NCBI GenBank assembly: GCA_027314515.1
Contig: DAHVAR010000134.1
Coordinates: 1 to 39,901, forward strand
Length of the DNA stretch: 39,901 nucleotides
Direction of reading: 5' to 3'
Source of the DNA: Actinomycetota bacterium
Lineage (GTDB): Bacteria > Actinomycetota > Actinomycetes > Streptosporangiales > Streptosporangiaceae
Shown: piece by piece, positions 39,066 through 39,901 of the stretch
Position numbering within the stretch: position 1 is the stretch's first letter
Layout of the letters: every line of letters starts with the position of its first letter
The notes under the pieces: generated by a model
What the model was told of the DNA's origin: nothing
What the model saw: the letters and a program-made list of their open reading frames with translations, nothing else
Databases searched by the model: none
Made by a program: the position numbers and the translations under genes

Positions 39066-39901
39066 CGCCGCACGAGCCGACTGCCGCGGACCCCGAGCAG
39101 GTCCGGGCCGAGCTGACCGGGTGGGTGCGCCAGCACTGGGATCCCGACCTGGCGCTGCGCGACTGGCGTGAGCTGTTGCTGCGGGCCGGCTGGGCGGCGC
39201 CGAGCTGGCCGCGGCGCTGGCACGGCCGAGGCCTGCCGGCCTGGGCCGACGAGCTGGTCGCCAGCGAACTGCTCCGGCTCGGCGCGGTCGGGACACCGGT
39301 CGGCAGCGGTACCTGGCTGGCCGCGCCGACCATACTCGCGCACGGCCCCGACGAACTGCGGGACCGGCTGCTGGCGCCGATCCTGACCGGCGAGCAGACC
39401 TGGTGCCAGCTGTTCAGCGAACCGGGCGCGGGCTCCGACCTGGCGGGACTGTCGACCTCGGCGGTGCTCGACGGTGACAGCTGGGTCATCAACGGCCAGA
39501 AGGTGTGGAATACCAGCGCCCATCACGCGGACATGGCCATGCTGCTCGCCCGCACGGACCCCAGCGTGCCCAAGCACCAGGGCATCACCTACTTCGCGCT
39601 GCCCATGCATCAGCCCGGCGTCGAGGTCCGGCAACTGCGCCAGATGAACTTCCACGCCTCGTTCAACGAGGTGTTCCTCACCGACGCGCGGATCCCGCGC
39701 GACAACGTCATCGGCGCGGCCGGCGCGGGCTGGGCCGCGGCGCTCACCACGCTGGCCTATGAGCGCAGGTTCTCGGCACTGCGGCGGCCCCGCTACTCGC
39801 CCGCGCCCGGCCGCGCGCTCGCCGAGGCGCGCGCCGAGGCCGACGACCACTTCGCCACTTACTCCTGGTACCCGCAGCGGGCGGGCCGGCCCGACCTGGT
39901 C
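39062..39901 (+). CDS. acyl-CoA dehydrogenase, N-terminal 280 residues (runs off right edge)
   Basis: The GTG at 39062 overlaps the hydrolase stop (GTGA), so the genes are coupled. The N-terminal helical domain (RDWRELLLRAGWAAPSWPRR then WHGRGLPAWADELVASELLR) is followed by the flavin-contacting middle domain: QTWCQLFSEPGAGSDLAGLS, then DSWVINGQKVWNTSAHHADM and NEVFLTDARIPRDNVIG. The EPGAGSDLA and WVINGQK motifs are diagnostic. The C-terminal domain with the catalytic Glu is outside the window. Enzymes of this subgroup oxidise acyl-CoA thioesters, including those of branched or cyclic acids and sterol side chains. With the hydratase and hydrolase it forms a CoA-linked catabolic operon of unknown substrate. 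Confidence 0.9.
   Translation, partial: MTPHEPTAADPEQVRAELTGWVRQHWDPDLALRDWRELLLRAGWAAPSWPRRWHGRGLPAWADELVASELLRLGAVGTPVGSGTWLAAPTILAHGPDELRDRLLAPILTGEQTWCQLFSEPGAGSDLAGLSTSAVLDGDSWVINGQKVWNTSAHHADMAMLLARTDPSVPKHQGITYFALPMHQPGVEVRQLRQMNFHASFNEVFLTDARIPRDNVIGAAGAGWAAALTTLAYERRFSALRRPRYSPAPGRALAEARAEADDHFATYSWYPQRAGRPDLV

Noticed and set aside
1-39901. CRISPR array, rRNA and tRNA genes
   Set aside because: No regularly spaced direct repeats of suitable length, no 16S/23S landmarks and no tRNA T-arm/acceptor pattern caught my eye. A tRNA scan was not possible, so a missed tRNA cannot be fully excluded.

Overview
This is a window of a very GC-rich genome, almost certainly an actinobacterium. Supporting signs are GC-rich third codon positions, frequent GTG starts, a 13E12/DUF222-type HNH endonuclease, DUF4232 and DUF7455 proteins, a LigC-type ATP-dependent ligase and a complete mycofactocin (mft) core. 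The features do not fix the genus; a soil lineage near Streptosporangiales or Frankiales is only a guess. I see no rRNA, tRNA, CRISPR array, prophage or intact insertion sequence.

Left part (1-9300): the 3' end of an HNH endonuclease gene; a coupled choline dehydrogenase/amino acid decarboxylase pair on the minus strand with a perfect hyphenated palindrome just upstream; an ASCH-domain protein; a D-2-hydroxyacid dehydrogenase; a decayed, frameshifted SDR fragment; an NCS1 permease; an acyl-CoA ligase; and an orphan XRE helix-turn-helix protein.

Middle left (9300-18500): an AT-rich non-coding island precedes a three-gene plus-strand cassette made of a Tat-exported propeller-like protein, a cysteine-rich GH25/DUF1906-like protein and a MauE/DoxX-like membrane protein. 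I cannot match this cassette to a described system. A DUF4232 lipoprotein, LigC, an OatA-like acyltransferase-SGNH protein and a two-gene ABC-2 transporter follow.

Core (18500-24820): a mycofactocin operon on the minus strand, mftA-mftB-mftC-SDR-mftF-mftD, with short gaps or 4-base overlaps, divergent from the TetR regulator mftR. MftA is the precursor ending in IDGMCGVY, MftB presents it to the radical SAM enzyme MftC, MftD completes the redox centre and MftF glycosylates the product. The creatininase-like peptidase MftE, which releases the C-terminal dipeptide, is absent from the whole window. A probable mycofactocin-dependent SDR lies between mftC and mftF.

Right part (24814-39901): a GNAT acetyltransferase and a phosphoesterase; then a deletion-like scar where an APC-type permease gene and a trimethylamine dehydrogenase-like gene are both cut at their 5' ends and joined head to head; a methyltransferase; a MarR/YceI divergent pair; a nucleotidyltransferase remnant; a repeat-rich membrane protein; an amidohydrolase; a universal stress protein and a CBS-BON protein separated by about 750 bp carrying repeated 13-mers and a 22-bp-arm hairpin; a DUF7455 protein and an MFS permease whose stop codons lie in copies of one tandem repeat; and an acyl-CoA catabolic operon (enoyl-CoA hydratase, alpha/beta hydrolase, acyl-CoA dehydrogenase) that runs off the right edge.
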